A stretch of 29,717 nucleotides of DNA. Source: an uncultured Collinsella sp. Its GTDB lineage: Bacteria > Actinomycetota > Coriobacteriia > Coriobacteriales > Coriobacteriaceae. Shown here piece by piece: positions 14,879 through 22,556 of the stretch. Every line of letters starts with the position of its first letter. The stretch's first letter is position 1. The stretch lies in assembly GCA_959602875.1 (NCBI GenBank), contig CAUGVQ010000013.1, positions 1 to 29,717 on the forward strand, read 5' to 3'. Below the pieces are notes generated by a model. That model was not told the DNA's origin and made no database searches. It saw nothing but the letters and a program-made list of their open reading frames with translations. The position numbers and the translations under genes are program-made.

Positions 14879-16828
14879 CTAGTCCAGCTCTTTGAGCCCC
14901 TGACACAGCTCCCAGTACGTCCCGCCGAGCGCATAGAGCTCGTCGTGCGTGCCGCGCTCGATAATGCGGCCGTGGTCGAGCACCATGATGGCATCGGCGT
15001 CGCGCACGGTGGAGAGGCGGTGCGCGATCATAAAGGTCGTGCGACCCTCCATGAGCTGCTTCATACCGCGGCTGATGAGCATCTCGGTGCGCGTGTCGAT
15101 CGAGGAGGTCGCCTCGTCCAGAATAAGAACGGGCGGGTCGGCAACGGCAGCGCGCGCGATGGCGAGCAGCTGGCGCTGACCCTGGGAGAGGTTCGCACCG
15201 TCAGAGGTCACCATGGTGTCGTAGCCCTGCGGCAGACGGCGGATGAAGCTGTCGGCGTTGGCGATCTTTGCCGCCGCGCGAACCTCCTCGTCGGTGGCGT
15301 CGAGCTTGCCGAAACGGATGTTCTCGGCGATGGTCCCCGTGAAAAGATGGGTGTCCTGCAACACGATGCCGAGCGAGCGGCGCAGCGAGTCCTTCTCGAT
15401 GTTCTTGACGTTGATGCCGTCGAAAGTGATCTCGCCCTCTTGCACATCGTAGAAACGGTTGATGAGGTTGGTGATGGTGGTCTTGCCGGCGCCCGTGGAG
15501 CCCACAAAGGCGATGGTCTGGCCGGGCTCGGCAAAGAGGTTGATGCCGTGGAGCACCTCGTGGCCCGGCTCGTAGCCAAAGCTCACGTCGTGGAAGCGCA
15601 CGTCGCCACGGAGCGGCAGCGCGCCCACGGCAAGTAGCGTGCCATCGACGCCGCGCGCGGTGGCGCTCACCTTGGCGCCCGCCTCAAGGGCGGCCGGAGT
15701 GCACGAAACAACCCCGTCCCCATTTGTGCCGCCGTCGGCGACCTTCACGAGCGAGCCCCAGGCACCGATGCCCCAACCCTCGGGAATGCGCCATACCCAA
15801 GAGCCGCGACCTGTCTGCTCGAGCCGCACACGGCCCTCGTCCACCTCGGGCTTCTCGTGCATAGCGGCAAAAACGCGCTCCGCTCCGGCAAGTGCCGAAA
15901 GCAGGAAGTTCGACTGCTGCGTGAACTGGTTGATGGGCATAGCGGTCTGGCGCACAAAGACCAGGTAACTCGCAAGCGCGCCCACGTCGGTCGCGCCGGT
16001 AATAGCCATCCAGCCGCCGACCGCCGCCACGATGGCGTAGTTCACGTAGCTGATAGATACCACGGCCGGGATCATCGACGCGGCGTAAGCCTGCGCGCCC
16101 GTACCGGCGACGCGCAGCTGCTCGTTCTTATCGCCAAACTCCGCCACGTTGGCGCTCTCGTGATTAAAGACCTTTACGACCTTCTGACCGGTGACCATCT
16201 CCTCCACATAGCCGTCGAGCTTGCCGAGCACCGCCTGCTGCTTTTGGAAGTACCGGCGGCTGCAGCGGGTGGAGAAGCTGATGTAGGCAAACATCACCGC
16301 ATAGCCCACGACCACAATGAGCGAGAGCTGCCAGTTTAGGATGAAGATCATGGTGAGCGTGCCCACGATCATGATGAAGCTCTGGATGACCATGGCAAAG
16401 CTGTTGTTCATGGCCTCGGCCACGGTGTCGACGTCGTTGGTGAAGTAGCTCATGATGTCGCCGCGGCTGCGCGAGTCAAAGTAGCGAAGCGGCAGCGTCT
16501 GGATGTGCGCAAAGAGGTCGCGGCGGATATCGACGAGCACCTTCTGGCCGGCGTGCACCATCGTCTGGGTGTAGCCAAAGGTGGCAAGAACGCCCGCGCA
16601 ATAGATGGCCGCCGTGAGCAGGATGTTTTTGACGAACGTCTCGTAGTTACCCGCGGCGAGCGCATCCACCACGGGACGAATCATATAGGTGCCAACAAGG
16701 TTGGCCACCGCAGAGATGGTAACGAGTACCGCCACGGCCAAGAAGAGCAACTTGTGACGACCCAGATAGGCCATGAGCTCATGCAGGGTGTGCAGAAGAT
16801 TCTTGGGCTTGTTTCCCGGTGCCGGCAT
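14879..16828 (-). CDS. ABC exporter, permease/ATP-binding (MdlB-like half)
   Basis: A 649-residue half-transporter with an N-terminal six-helix exporter domain (~25-325) and a C-terminal nucleotide-binding domain (~405-649). Walker A is GSTGAGKTT near 443-451, signature LSQGQRQLLAIAR, and Walker B VLILDEATSSID with the catalytic Glu. It pairs with the upstream half at 16828-18615, overlapping by one base (TAATG), as in MdlAB/LmrCD-type heterodimers that export drugs, lipids or peptides. It is about 50 residues longer than usual: the linker between the two domains (residues ~337-405) is expanded and contains GTNGDGVVSCT (367-377), encoded by a 33-bp repeat also found in the partner gene. This half has a complete signature and Walker B Glu, so it should hold an active ATP site. 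Regulated with marR upstream. Confidence 0.93.
   Translation of the reverse strand: MPAPGNKPKNLLHTLHELMAYLGRHKLLFLAVAVLVTISAVANLVGTYMIRPVVDALAAGNYETFVKNILLTAAIYCAGVLATFGYTQTMVHAGQKVLVDIRRDLFAHIQTLPLRYFDSRSRGDIMSYFTNDVDTVAEAMNNSFAMVIQSFIMIVGTLTMIFILNWQLSLIVVVGYAVMFAYISFSTRCSRRYFQKQQAVLGKLDGYVEEMVTGQKVVKVFNHESANVAEFGDKNEQLRVAGTGAQAYAASMIPAVVSISYVNYAIVAAVGGWMAITGATDVGALASYLVFVRQTAMPINQFTQQSNFLLSALAGAERVFAAMHEKPEVDEGRVRLEQTGRGSWVWRIPEGWGIGAWGSLVKVADGGTNGDGVVSCTPAALEAGAKVSATARGVDGTLLAVGALPLRGDVRFHDVSFGYEPGHEVLHGINLFAEPGQTIAFVGSTGAGKTTITNLINRFYDVQEGEITFDGINVKNIEKDSLRRSLGIVLQDTHLFTGTIAENIRFGKLDATDEEVRAAAKIANADSFIRRLPQGYDTMVTSDGANLSQGQRQLLAIARAAVADPPVLILDEATSSIDTRTEMLISRGMKQLMEGRTTFMIAHRLSTVRDADAIMVLDHGRIIERGTHDELYALGGTYWELCQGLKELD
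15699..15731. repeat. 33-bp in-frame repeat, copy in MdlB-like gene
   Basis: Matches 16868-16900 in 29 of 33 positions, with the shared core ACCCCGTCCCCA. It lies inside the ABC gene and encodes most of GTNGDGVVSCT in the linker. The GGGGACGGGG core (minus strand) resembles the intergenic repeats at 93-126 and 14858, so it looks like a dispersed repeat that entered a coding region without breaking the frame. Confidence 0.8.
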
Positions 16829-18615
16829 TAGCGCTCACCTCCCTTCGAGGCGGAGGTGTCTGTCGAAGTGCATGAAACGACCCCGTCCCCAACTGTGCCG
16901 TATTGCTGCGAGGTGTAGATCTCGCGATAGATCTCGGAGGTCGCGAGGAGCTCGTCGTGCGTGCCAACGGCGCTCACGCGTCCGTCGTCGAGCACGATGA
17001 TCTGGTCCGCGTCTTCCACCGAGTTCACGCGCTGCGCGATGATGATCTTGGTCACACCGGTGAGCTCGGCAAGCGCGGCGCGAATCTGCGCGTCCGTAGC
17101 CATGTCGACCGCACTTGTGGAGTCGTCAAAGATGATGACCTTGGGGTGCTTCAGAAGCGCACGCGCGATGCAGAGACGCTGCTTCTGACCGCCGGAGACG
17201 TTCACGCCGCCCTGGCCGAGGTCGTAGTCAAGACCGCCCGGCAAACGGTCGAGGAACTCGTCCACTCGCGCCTGCCGGCATGCCGCCAAAAGCTCCTCGT
17301 CGGTCGCCTTGGGGTTGCCCCAGCGCAGGTTCTCGCGCACCGTGCCCGAGAAGAGCACGTTTTTCTGCAGCACGATGGCAACTGCGTCACGCAGGGCAAC
17401 CAGGTCATAGGCGCGCACGTCATGCCCGCCCACGCGGACCTCTCCCTCAGTCGCGTCGTAGAGACGCGGGATCAGCTGCACAAGCGTGGTCTTGCCCGAG
17501 CCCGTACCGCCGAGGATACCCACCGTAGCGCCAGCGGGAATAGCGAGCGAAATGTGCTCGAGCACGTACTCCTGCGCGTCGGTGCGGTACTTGAAGGAGA
17601 CATCGTCAAAGGCCACCGAACCGTCCGCGACCTCGGTCAGCGCGCCCTCCGGCGAGGTGAGGTCAACGTGCTCGTCCAGTACCTCAGAGATGCGGTGCAC
17701 ACTCGCAAGCGAACGCGTGAGCAGCAAAAACACGTTAGAGATCATGATGAGCGAGTTGAGGATCTGCATGACGTAGGAGAGAAAACCCGTGAGCTCGCCC
17801 ACCTGAAGCGCTCCGCCCAAAATCATCTGCCCGCCGAACCACATGATGAGGGTCGTGGCCGTGTACATCGATACATAGAGCACGGGCATGTTGAAGACCG
17901 CCAGGCGGAAGGTCCGCTCGCTTGTGGCGGCGAGCCCCTCGTTCACGCGGCGGAACTCCTCGCACTCAAAGTCGCCGCGGACGTAGGCCTTGACCGCGCG
18001 CACGGCCGTGAGCATCTCTTGCACCACGTCGTTCAGCTTGTCGACCGTTGCCTGCAGCACGCCGTAGAGCGGGCTCACGCGGCGCACGATGATAACGATG
18101 GCGATGGCCATGACCGGCACCACGCCGCAAAAGACAAGCGCAAGCTCGGCATTGAGGTAGAAGGCGAGCGCAAAGCCGATGATAAGCATCACGGGTCCAC
18201 GCACCATGGGGCGAAAACCGGCGTTGAGCGCGTTTTGGATAACCGTTACGTCGGTGGTCATGCGGGTGACGAGCGACGACGTTTCAAAGTGGTCGAGGTT
18301 CGCAAACGAGTACTCCTGCACCTTCTGGTACTCCGCCGCGCGCAAGTGCGCGCCGAGCCCGTAGGCGGCGCGCGCCGCAAAGCGGGCGTAAAGCAGGCCT
18401 GTGATGAGGGCGGCGATGGCGCAGGCGCCCATGAGCAGACCCTGACCGGCAATGTAGTCGAGGTCGCGGTTTGCCACGCCCACGTCGATGATGTCCGCCA
18501 TGAGGATGGGAATCACCATCTCAAAGGCGCTCTCGATGATGACAAGCAGAATGCCGAGAATGGCATCGCGACGGTACTGGCCCAGGTAGGAGATGATACG
18601 GCGGAGCTCATGCAT
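16828..18615 (-). CDS. ABC exporter, permease/ATP-binding (MdlA-like half)
   Basis: A 595-residue half-transporter: exporter membrane domain (~10-320), then the nucleotide-binding domain with Walker A LGGTGSGKTT, signature VSGGQKQRLCIAR and Walker B VIIFDDSTSAVD. The residue after the Walker B Asp is Asp instead of the catalytic Glu, as in the degenerate site of heterodimeric exporters. With its partner (14879-16828) it should form one asymmetric pump. The ATG at 18615 is nine bases after GGAGG and overlaps the end of marR by 8 bases, so marR and the two ABC genes form one operon. The last 23 residues, from GTVGDGVVSCT (573-583), are a tail encoded by the same 33-bp repeat that lies in the partner's linker. 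The substrate is unknown; MarR control suggests efflux of a toxic compound. Confidence 0.93.
   Translation of the reverse strand: MHELRRIISYLGQYRRDAILGILLVIIESAFEMVIPILMADIIDVGVANRDLDYIAGQGLLMGACAIAALITGLLYARFAARAAYGLGAHLRAAEYQKVQEYSFANLDHFETSSLVTRMTTDVTVIQNALNAGFRPMVRGPVMLIIGFALAFYLNAELALVFCGVVPVMAIAIVIIVRRVSPLYGVLQATVDKLNDVVQEMLTAVRAVKAYVRGDFECEEFRRVNEGLAATSERTFRLAVFNMPVLYVSMYTATTLIMWFGGQMILGGALQVGELTGFLSYVMQILNSLIMISNVFLLLTRSLASVHRISEVLDEHVDLTSPEGALTEVADGSVAFDDVSFKYRTDAQEYVLEHISLAIPAGATVGILGGTGSGKTTLVQLIPRLYDATEGEVRVGGHDVRAYDLVALRDAVAIVLQKNVLFSGTVRENLRWGNPKATDEELLAACRQARVDEFLDRLPGGLDYDLGQGGVNVSGGQKQRLCIARALLKHPKVIIFDDSTSAVDMATDAQIRAALAELTGVTKIIIAQRVNSVEDADQIIVLDDGRVSAVGTHDELLATSEIYREIYTSQQYGTVGDGVVSCTSTDTSASKGGER
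16868..16900. repeat. 33-bp in-frame repeat, copy in MdlA-like gene
   Basis: Second copy of the repeat at 15699-15731 (29/33 identical, same orientation), 1169 bases away. It encodes GTVGDGVVSCT at the C-terminal tail of the protein, read in the same frame as the other copy, so the two proteins share ten of eleven residues here although their surroundings are unrelated. Confidence 0.8.
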
Positions 18616-19225
18616 GAGAGGTCGCCTCCCCTGCGTCGTGCGCCTCGCCCGCGGCGCGCGACTCGCTCACGTCATGCGCCTCGCTCGCGCCGGGCTCGGC
18701 GGGCGTGCGGCCGGTAGCCTGGCTCTCTGCTGCGGCGGCGGCGAGCTTCTGCCCGTAGGCGCGCAGGTTCGCGTGCGCGCGGCGCAGGTAGTCGGCAAAT
18801 GCCTCGCGCTCCTCGGGCGTAAAGCCGTCGAGCATGGCGCACGCCTCCTCCGCGCAAGCGGCGTTCCACGCGCGGGCGACGCGCTCCCCCTCGCTGGTTA
18901 GCGAAACCACCTTGCAGCGGCGGTCGTCCGCATGCGGCGCAAAGCTCACAAAACCCTTGCGTTCGAGCGCGTCGAGCATGCGCGAAACGCCCGCTGGATC
19001 GAGCTCGTAGAAATCGGCGAGCTCGCGCGGCGTGCAGGAACCGTTCTCTGCCAAGTAACTCAGCAGCTTGGGCTGACCGGTGCCCAACCCAATACTTGCC
19101 ATGTAGGGGTGCATAAGCTGCTTTTGGGCATGAGACGCCCTAAAGAGCAGCATACGGTAAGCGCCGAGCTCGCCCGGGTCAGCCATATCTGGCGCCGGAA
19201 ACTGCGCAGCTTTTCTGTCTTGCAT
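18608..19225 (-). CDS. MarR-family transcriptional regulator
   Basis: A 205-residue winged-helix MarR regulator. The DNA-binding part is around residues 50-115 (CTPRELADFYELDPAGVSRM, then the wing FAPHADDRRCKVVSLT). The C-terminal ~45 residues are an Ala/Glu/Ser-rich low-complexity tail with EAHD repeats, unusual for the family. The start is ATG 19225, close behind GAGGAG (2 bases); the TTG at 19267 lies inside the operator palindrome and has no ribosome site, so it was not used. It heads an operon with the two ABC exporter genes, overlapping the first by 8 bases. A consensus promoter and a 37-bp palindrome directly upstream indicate autorepression relieved by a ligand, probably a substrate of the exporter. 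Confidence 0.9.
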   Translation of the reverse strand: MQDRKAAQFPAPDMADPGELGAYRMLLFRASHAQKQLMHPYMASIGLGTGQPKLLSYLAENGSCTPRELADFYELDPAGVSRMLDALERKGFVSFAPHADDRRCKVVSLTSEGERVARAWNAACAEEACAMLDGFTPEEREAFADYLRRAHANLRAYGQKLAAAAAESQATGRTPAEPGASEAHDVSESRAAGEAHDAGEATSHA

Positions 19226-19235
19226 AGCTCCTCGC

Positions 19236-19272
19236 AATACTTGATATGTCAATTGTTGACTTATCAAGTATT
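19236..19272 (-). promoter_or_regulatory. 37-bp palindromic operator for MarR
   Basis: Outer arms AATACTTGATA and TATCAAGTATT and inner arms GTCAA and TTGAC are arranged symmetrically about position 19254; 16 of 18 base pairs are symmetric. It overlaps the -10 box of the marR promoter and the start of the transcript, the classical position for a MarR autorepressor site. Two stacked dyads could accommodate a dimer on the outer and inner half-sites. The site also matches no other region seen in this window. Confidence 0.75.
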
Positions 19273-19296
19273 AACGCGCTGCAGAATCTCTGTCAA
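19268..19296 (-). promoter_or_regulatory. Consensus sigma-70 promoter of the marR-ABC operon
   Basis: On the minus strand TTGACA (19291-19296) is followed after 17 bases by TAATAC (19268-19273). This is the best promoter match in the window. Transcription would start at about 19260, inside the palindrome at 19236-19272, so occupancy of that site would block it. Confidence 0.75.
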
Positions 19297-19375
19297 GTTG
19301 TCTAGCAGAATGTAGCGCATCGGGGTCGATAATCCCTCTGTCAGCGTTTTTCTGTACCTCAGGCCTCTCCTGCTG

Positions 19376-21625
19376 TCACTCGGGCACCTTACCGGTCGCC
19401 ATGATCTGGGCGAGGTCATCCTCGGTGAGAACCGGCACGCCCAGGCTCTCGGCCTTGGCGAGCTTGGAGCCCGCCTTCTCGCCCGCCACCACGTAGCTCG
19501 TCTTCTTGGAAACCGAGCCAGTAACCTTGGCGCCGAGTGCTTTGAGGACGCTTCCCGCCTCGTCGCGCGTGAACCGCGTGAGGGCGCCCGTGAGCACAAA
19601 GGTGAGACCGGCGAGCGGCTGCGCCTCGGTGAGCTCGGCTGCAACCCCCGCCTCCTCGGCAAAGGCCGCATCTGCCCCCGCGCCGCCGAGGTTCTCCTCC
19701 AACGTCACGCCCGCCTGGCGCAGGCGCTCGAGCACCGCGAGATTCTCGGGAACCGCAAAGAATTCCTTCACGCTTGCCGCGATCTTGGGACCGATGCCCT
19801 CGATGCCAGCGATGTCCTCCTCACTCGCGTCAATGAGCGCGGGCAGGTTGAGGAAGCGCTGGGCAATGAGCTCGGCCACGCTCTTGCCCACATGACGGAT
19901 ACCCAGCGCAAAAAGCACGCGCGAGAGCGGCTGCTCCTTGGAGCGCGTGATCTCGTCCACCACCTTCTGGGCGATGGTGGCGCCCACGAGAATGGGGTCG
20001 CCCGCGTGGATACCGCGGCGTTTGTTGTCCGTCTGGTAGGTGCGACCGGTGTCGAGCGCCGCCACCGCGTCAACCGTGAGCGCATAGAAATCGGCGACGT
20101 CGCGCAGGAGGCCCGCCTCGACCATCTTGTCGATGAGCTCGGCGCCCACGCCGTCGATGTCCATGCAGGGGCGGCTCACCCAGTGCGCCAGGCGCTCGCG
20201 CAGCTGCGCGGGGCAGTCGATGGAGACGCAGCGATAGGCGACCTCGCCCTCCTCATGCACCACGGGCGCGCCGCACGCCGGGCAGGTGCTCGGCATCTCA
20301 TACTCTGCGGCTCCCTCCGGACGGCGGTCGAGAACCGGCCCCACGACCTCGGGAATCACGTCGCCCGCCTTGTGGACCACAATGGTGTCGCCCACGCGCA
20401 CGTCCTTGCGGCGGATCTCGTCAATGTTGTGGAGGGTCGCGCGGGCAATCGTGGAGCCCGAGACCGTCACCGGGTCGAATTCCGCCACCGGCGTGAGCAC
20501 GCCCGTGCGGCCAACCTGGATGCGAATCTCGCGAAGCACCGTGCGCTTCTCCTCCGGCGGGAACTTGAAGGCGATGGCCCAGCGCGGCGCGCGCGCCGTG
20601 AAGCCGAGCTCGTCTTGCTGCGCGAAGCTGTCGACCTTCACGACAACGCCGTCGATGTCGTAATCAAGCTCGCTTCGGTGCGCGAGGGCGTTGGCGCAGA
20701 ACTCGTGCACCTCGGCCGGCGTTGCGCAGCGGGCTACGTTGGGGTTGACGGAGAAACCGGCCTGACGGAGCCAGTCGAGGAAAGCGTGCTGGCTGTCGAC
20801 GTGTAACGGCGCCGTATCTGCCACAGCGTAGAGGAAGGTCGCAAGGTCACGGCGCGCCGTGACCTTGGGATCCTTCTGGCGCAGGCTGCCCGCGGCGGCG
20901 TTGCGAGGATTCGCGAAGGGGTCGCGTCCCTCGGCGTCGGCCTCCTCGTTCAGGCGCACAAAGCTCCCTTTGGGCATGTAGACCTCGCCGCGCACCTCAA
21001 TCACGGTGTCACGGTCGGCTCCCATGTGGTCGAGCGCCGGAGCGGAGAGGTGCATCGGCACGTCATGGATGGTGCGGACGTTCAGGCTTACATCCTCGCC
21101 CGTGGTACCGTCGCCGCGCGTTGCCGCGCGCACAAAGGTGCCGCCGCGATAGGTGAGCGCGACGCCAAGGCCGTCAATCTTGAGCTCGCAGGTGTAGGTG
21201 ACCTGTCCCGCGCCGAGCGCGTCCTCGGTGCGCTGGAGCCACTCGTCCAGCTCCTCGAGGTTCATGGCGTCGTCCATCGAGTACATGCGCGCCATATGCG
21301 TGACCGGTGCAAACTGCTCGGTGTCTACGTAACCGCCGCCCACACGCTGCGTGTAGGAATCGGGCGTCACGAGGTCGGGATAGCGCGCCTCAATCTGCTG
21401 CAGCTCCACAAGAAGCTTATCGAAGGCAGCATCCGTTATCTCGGGCGCGTCGAGAATGTAGTAGCGGTACGCATGGTAGTCGAGCTCGTGGCGGAGCTCC
21501 GCCGCGCGCGCGGCGGCAGCGGCCTCTGCCGAGGCATCGGCAACGGGCGCCGCGCCCTCCGCCACCTGCAAGGGTACCTCCTGGTCCTCGCCTATGATCT
21601 CGCCAAACAGATTCTCCTGCGCCAC
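19376..21625 (-). CDS. ligA: NAD-dependent DNA ligase LigA
   Basis: A 749-residue NAD+-dependent DNA ligase, sealing nicks in replication and repair. Domain Ia motif HAYRYYILDAPEITDAAFD (~51-69) binds NMN. The adenylated lysine is Lys149 in CELKIDG. The adenylation and OB domains follow, with GVLTPVAEFDPV. The zinc finger has CPACGAP and CVSIDCP, then come helix-hairpin-helix repeats (GIRHVGKSVAE, IEGIGPKIAAS) and a C-terminal BRCT domain (~675-749). The start is the GTG at 21625, five bases after AGGAGG; the frame extends to a GTG at 21673 without family similarity. Residues 1-38 are an Ala/Glu-rich leader, and an insert before the BRCT domain (GAGADAAFAEEAGVAAEL) makes it longer than the ~670-residue E. 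coli enzyme. It is a single-gene unit; the marR promoter begins about 80 bases past its stop. Confidence 0.97.
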   Translation of the reverse strand: MAQENLFGEIIGEDQEVPLQVAEGAAPVADASAEAAAAARAAELRHELDYHAYRYYILDAPEITDAAFDKLLVELQQIEARYPDLVTPDSYTQRVGGGYVDTEQFAPVTHMARMYSMDDAMNLEELDEWLQRTEDALGAGQVTYTCELKIDGLGVALTYRGGTFVRAATRGDGTTGEDVSLNVRTIHDVPMHLSAPALDHMGADRDTVIEVRGEVYMPKGSFVRLNEEADAEGRDPFANPRNAAAGSLRQKDPKVTARRDLATFLYAVADTAPLHVDSQHAFLDWLRQAGFSVNPNVARCATPAEVHEFCANALAHRSELDYDIDGVVVKVDSFAQQDELGFTARAPRWAIAFKFPPEEKRTVLREIRIQVGRTGVLTPVAEFDPVTVSGSTIARATLHNIDEIRRKDVRVGDTIVVHKAGDVIPEVVGPVLDRRPEGAAEYEMPSTCPACGAPVVHEEGEVAYRCVSIDCPAQLRERLAHWVSRPCMDIDGVGAELIDKMVEAGLLRDVADFYALTVDAVAALDTGRTYQTDNKRRGIHAGDPILVGATIAQKVVDEITRSKEQPLSRVLFALGIRHVGKSVAELIAQRFLNLPALIDASEEDIAGIEGIGPKIAASVKEFFAVPENLAVLERLRQAGVTLEENLGGAGADAAFAEEAGVAAELTEAQPLAGLTFVLTGALTRFTRDEAGSVLKALGAKVTGSVSKKTSYVVAGEKAGSKLAKAESLGVPVLTEDDLAQIMATGKVPE

Positions 21626-21690
21626 AGCATCCTCCTCGCTACGACATTGCTGACGTATAGGGTACCATCCCACGCTGAGTTGCCCCGGAC

Positions 21691-21844
21691 AAGCTCAAGT
21701 CGTTTATGAGCGTAAGCTAAACACTGCTGCTGTGACATCCGCCATTTTGACGCGGTTAAACCATCATCGTGCCTGATGAGTGCTTTAGCTTACTAAGCAC
21801 ACATCAGGCACCAGCTTTTTTAAGCTCAGAAACGACCTGAGCTT
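21691..21844. repeat. 154-bp element with 21-bp terminal inverted repeats
   Basis: AAGCTCAAGTCGTTTATGAGC at 21691-21711 is inverted at 21824-21844 with 19 of 21 matches. The interior has no ORF but contains a strong hairpin (21769-21811). It lies 66 bases upstream of the ligA start codon and could carry or disturb the ligA promoter. Size and structure are those of a miniature inverted-repeat element. No clear target-site duplication is visible at the borders. Confidence 0.6.
21769..21821 (+). terminator. Strong hairpin with T run inside the inverted-repeat element
   Basis: GTGCCTGATG-A-GTGCTT pairs with AAGCAC-A-CATCAGGCAC (16 pairs, one A-A mismatch) and is followed on the plus strand by CAGCTTTTTT. 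It is a textbook Rho-independent terminator for plus-strand transcription, yet no plus-strand gene precedes it. It may shield ligA from, or be part of, the surrounding mobile element. Confidence 0.65.
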
Positions 21845-22145
21845 TGTATGGGCCCGCAAACAACGTGCTGGAGACTTACGAAAAAGCCTGCGACCAATGC
21901 GCCGACGAACCAGGTCTTCAAGCAGAGCAGGACCCTCCACATGCTCAAGCGGGGCGATTGCCTCCATATACCTGCGCAAAACGATGTCCCATTTCCAAAA
22001 CCACGCGAAGTAAGTGGCCTATTTCAATCAGCGCATCTAGACTGGCCGCTCCCGGTTCATTGCGAGCACGTTTCCCCAGTTGATGCACACGCCCCTTTGA
22101 CGTGTCATCTCTCTTCCTTGCGAAGCCCACTTACTTTGCAGGTTT

Positions 22146-22301
22146 TTATTTGACTGGACCTTCTCCAGCCACCGTCTTTGCTCCGTTCCGCGGAAAGCTA
22201 TCGCGAGCAAACAGCACCATAACGATAAAGGCTGCCACCAAGAACGCTGCCGCGCCCACAAAGATAAAGTAGTCACCATAAACTGGCGATTGCGTCACAA
22301 A
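22146..22301 (-). pseudogene. Possible 3' remnant of a membrane transporter gene
   Basis: A minus-strand frame ending at 22146 encodes a Tyr/Gly start, a clean ~20-residue hydrophobic helix (FIFVGAAAFLVAAFIVMVLF) and a short basic tail, like the last helix of a transporter. In the same frame the open reading extends upstream through the rnf terminator to a GTG at 22367 that overlaps the previous stop as GTGA, giving 73 codons. Since a strong terminator (22297-22332) cuts through it, expression as an operon member seems unlikely. The family cannot be named. The 21846-22145 stretch next to it shows only broken short frames, plus a 12/13 inverted repeat (22005-22017, 22127-22139); it looks like decayed sequence. 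Confidence 0.3.
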
Positions 22302-22332
22302 AGACGCGGCGCACTCCTTAGAGCACGCCGCG
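22297..22332 (-). terminator. Rho-independent terminator of the rnf operon
   Basis: CGCGGCGTGCTC and GAGTGCGCCGCG (minus strand) form a 12-pair stem with two G-U pairs and a TAAG loop, followed by TCTTTTG. It begins 31 bases after the stop of the 59-residue protein, and so marks that gene as the last of the operon. Confidence 0.8.
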
Positions 22333-22363
22333 CCCAATCGCAGCATATGTTTGGCGAGGCGTC

Positions 22364-22543
22364 TCACGCCTGAGTGGCGTCCGCCTCCTCGGTTGCCTCG
22401 GCGGCCTCAGCAGCCTCTTCAGCGGCCTTGGCCTCGAGCCAGTCGGCACGGCGGACGGCGCGCGAAGCAAAGCCGATCACCGCAGCGGGGATGACCGCAA
22501 GCACGAGGATCATGATCGGCGGTGCGATGAGGTAGATTCCCAT
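22364..22543 (-). CDS. Small single-helix membrane protein at the end of the rnf operon
   Basis: A 59-residue protein with one N-terminal transmembrane helix (IAPPIMILVLAVIPAAVIGF, ~6-25), followed by GFASRAVRRADWLEAK and an Ala/Glu-rich acidic tail. The ATG at 22543 has AAGGGGG eight bases upstream; it follows rnfA by 13 bases and precedes the terminator. In canonical operons the gene after rnfA is rnfB, whose N terminus is a single membrane helix ending in a similar Gly-Phe/Leu-Ala-Ser-Lys/Arg turn before its Fe-S domains. Here nothing with Cys follows. It could be a relic of the RnfB anchor, a dedicated small subunit, or unrelated. No function can be assigned. Confidence 0.7.
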   Translation of the reverse strand: MGIYLIAPPIMILVLAVIPAAVIGFASRAVRRADWLEAKAAEEAAEAAEATEEADATQA

Positions 22544-22556
22544 AGCTCCAACCCCC

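Noticed and set aside
16903..18717. 604-codon plus-strand frame opposite the MdlA-like gene
   Set aside because: Composition is His/Arg/Val-rich without membrane or catalytic motifs, as expected for a shadow.
22146..22367. A seventh rnf operon gene of 73 codons overlapping the 59-residue gene as GTGA
   Set aside because: A strong terminator lies inside its first third and there is no ribosome site near the GTG; kept only as a possible transporter remnant.
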